From positions 1 to 14,355 of the forward strand of contig CATMOC010000030.1 of assembly GCA_950071955.1 (NCBI GenBank): a stretch of DNA of 14,355 nucleotides. Reading direction: 5' to 3'. The translations under genes were made by a program, and so were the position numbers. Positions 13,199 through 14,355 of this stretch are shown one piece after another. The notes beneath the pieces were generated by a model. It saw only the letters and a list, made by a program, of their open reading frames with translations, did no database searches and had not been told where the DNA came from. How positions within the stretch are numbered: position 1 is the first letter of the stretch; each line of letters begins with the position of its first letter. This stretch comes from an uncultured Mesorhizobium sp. Its GTDB lineage: Bacteria; Pseudomonadota; Alphaproteobacteria; Rhizobiales; Rhizobiaceae.

Positions 13199-14041
13199 TC
13201 AGCCGATTCTCGCCTCCGCCTTCATCGCGAGGCCGCCCTCCGCGTTCTCCGCCCAGAGCGAGACGTTCCCGTGGGCGTCGGGCGTGGCGCCATTAACCGC
13301 CATCCGGCGCCCGTCGAAGAGCGGCGCCATCGCGCGGAAGCAGAAGGCGTCGATCCGGCTCCCCGGGCGTTCCCGGCGCACGAGGTCCAGCAGGAGCGTC
13401 GCTATCAGCGGCCCGTGAACCACGAGGCCGGGATAGCCTTCTTCATGCGCGGTGTATTCGCGGTCGTAGTGGATGCGGTGGCCATTGAAGGTAAGCGCCG
13501 AGTAACGGAAGAGGAGGACGGGGTCGGGCACGATCTCGCGCCGCCATTCCCCTGAGGCCGGGGCGGCGATGGCGCTTTTCGCGGCAGCCCCGGCGAGGCC
13601 GCGGTAGACGATGTCGTGTTCGTCGATCACCAGCGCCGGTCCGCCGGGCTCGCCGATCTCGTGGCGCACCGTCACGAAGACCAGGCTGCCCGTCTCGCCT
13701 TCCTTCTGCTTCACGTCTGCGATCAGCGACCTTCGTTCGACCTCCATCCCGACGCGGAGGTCGCCGGGAAACTTGAGCCGGCTGCCCGCCCACATGCGCC
13801 GCGGCAGTTCGTGCACGGGGGGAAGGAACCCGCCGCGCCTTGCATGGCCATCGGGGCCTAGCGCAGACTGCGGCTCGCCCGGCAGGAACATGAGCCAGTG
13901 GGCGAGGGGAGGCGCCTGATCGCCGGGCTTCAGCGGCGGATCGGTGCGGTCCAGCGTCGCGGCGAGGCGGTCCAGCGGACCGGCGACGACGATGTCGCGT
14001 CGCGTCTCAGTCCTGCCTATCCACTGCCCGTAGTCGTCCAT
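13199..14041 (-). CDS. MaoC/HTD2-like hotdog-fold acyl dehydratase or hydratase
   Basis: A 280-residue double-hotdog protein of the group that includes fungal HTD2-like dehydratases and mesaconyl-C4-CoA/itaconyl-CoA hydratases, which add or remove water on an acyl-CoA. The N-terminal hotdog covers about 1-150 (PPLAHWLMFLPGEPQSALGP, then GGFLPPVHELPRRMWAG). The C-terminal one holds the hydratase box FRYSALTFNGHRIHYDREYT (178-197), with N186, H188, H191 and D193 as likely active-site residues, and GYPGLVVHGPL (202-212). The precise acyl substrate cannot be read. It follows the AI-2E-family gene on the same strand by about 90 bases. Its ribosome site is weak (GGGG two to five bases before the ATG, AGGAG further up), so the start is moderately secure. 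Confidence 0.82.
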   Translation of the reverse strand: MDDYGQWIGRTETRRDIVVAGPLDRLAATLDRTDPPLKPGDQAPPLAHWLMFLPGEPQSALGPDGHARRGGFLPPVHELPRRMWAGSRLKFPGDLRVGMEVERRSLIADVKQKEGETGSLVFVTVRHEIGEPGGPALVIDEHDIVYRGLAGAAAKSAIAAPASGEWRREIVPDPVLLFRYSALTFNGHRIHYDREYTAHEEGYPGLVVHGPLIATLLLDLVRRERPGSRIDAFCFRAMAPLFDGRRMAVNGATPDAHGNVSLWAENAEGGLAMKAEARIG

Positions 14042-14130
14042 GACCCCAGCTCGTGCTCCTGCGTGTATGCTGGCCCTTCATCGCAGCAGCGAATTCGGAA
14101 GTCCACCGGCCGCGCAACGACACCGGAGGC

Positions 14131-14355
14131 TTAGCGGCGGATGTTCCTCAGATCCACCCGGCGCAAGGTGGCGGTGTGTTCCTCCGGCATCCACGGGATT
14201 CCGGGGATGATGTTCGCTGCAACCGAATAGAGGACGAGCAGCACGGGGATGGCGATGAAGCCGCCGAGCGGTCCCCAGATCCATATCCAGAAGGCAATCG
14301 ACAGGATCACCACGAAGGGGTTCATCGTCATGGCGCGCCCGATGGCCCTGCTGGC
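14131..14355 (-). CDS. AI-2E family (PerM-like) transporter, C-terminal fragment at window edge
   Basis: The last 74 residues of a membrane protein whose frame stays open to the window end; the ATG at 14331 is internal. Reading inward it gives SRAIGRAMTMNPFVVILSIA followed by FWIWIWGPLGGFIAIPVLLV. This is the last membrane hairpin of AI-2E/PerM proteins (consensus: N-P-VV-x-S-x-x-FWxWxWG-P-x-G-x-x-x-x-P). It ends in a short cytoplasmic tail rich in Arg (TLRRVDLRNIRR). Family members are about 350 residues with several membrane helices. The name refers to autoinducer-2 export in some members; many export or exchange other solutes, so the substrate is open. Confidence 0.85.
   Translation of the reverse strand, partial: ASRAIGRAMTMNPFVVILSIAFWIWIWGPLGGFIAIPVLLVLYSVAANIIPGIPWMPEEHTATLRRVDLRNIRR

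Overview
The window reads as chromosomal DNA of a high-GC alphaproteobacterium. The divergent phyR / nepR-ecfG general stress response (GSR) locus, an HWE-family kinase, a ROK-controlled xylose-type ABC importer with a single-domain ATPase, and the codon usage all point to Rhizobiales (a Phyllobacteriaceae/Mesorhizobium-like organism is my guess; the genus cannot be resolved by reading). No tRNA, rRNA, insertion sequence or CRISPR array was seen.

Layout. (1) 1-2786, plus strand: the 3' part of a vanadium-dependent haloperoxidase (PAP2 fold), overlapping by 4 bases a secreted FG-GAP/ASPIC-UnbV (CRTAC1-like) protein. (2) 2829-7562: a divergent sugar module, with a ROK repressor on the minus strand and xylF-xylH-xylG on the plus strand. 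The shared intergenic region holds a promoter and two palindromes. No xylose isomerase or xylulokinase is in the window. (3) 7589-8341, minus strand: a two-gene unit of small envelope proteins headed by a perfect stress-sigma promoter and closed by a hairpin. (4) 8481-8632, plus strand: a probable unannotated small RNA with an EcfG-type promoter, two hairpins with poly-C loops and an intrinsic terminator. (5) 8666-12155: the GSR core, made of a PAS-HWE histidine kinase, PhyR (anti-anti-sigma), NepR (anti-sigma), EcfG (sigma) and a FAT-GUY-like single-domain response regulator. (6) 12314-13069: a Crp/Fnr-type regulator. (7) 13199-14355, minus strand: a MaoC/HTD2-like hotdog hydratase and the C-terminal end of an AI-2E-family (PerM) membrane protein cut by the window edge.

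How it fits together. In the known GSR circuit, kinases phosphorylate PhyR, phospho-PhyR binds NepR through its sigma-like domain, and EcfG is released to transcribe from GGAAC-N16/17-CGTT promoters. I find five such promoters here: upstream of the kinase, phyR, nepR-ecfG, the small envelope gene, and the putative sRNA. The two divergent core promoters place their -35 boxes in the arms of one perfect inverted repeat. The locus is therefore self-regulated and also appears to drive an sRNA with exposed C-rich loops, comparable in logic to Caulobacter GsrN. That sRNA is the most interesting observation in the window.
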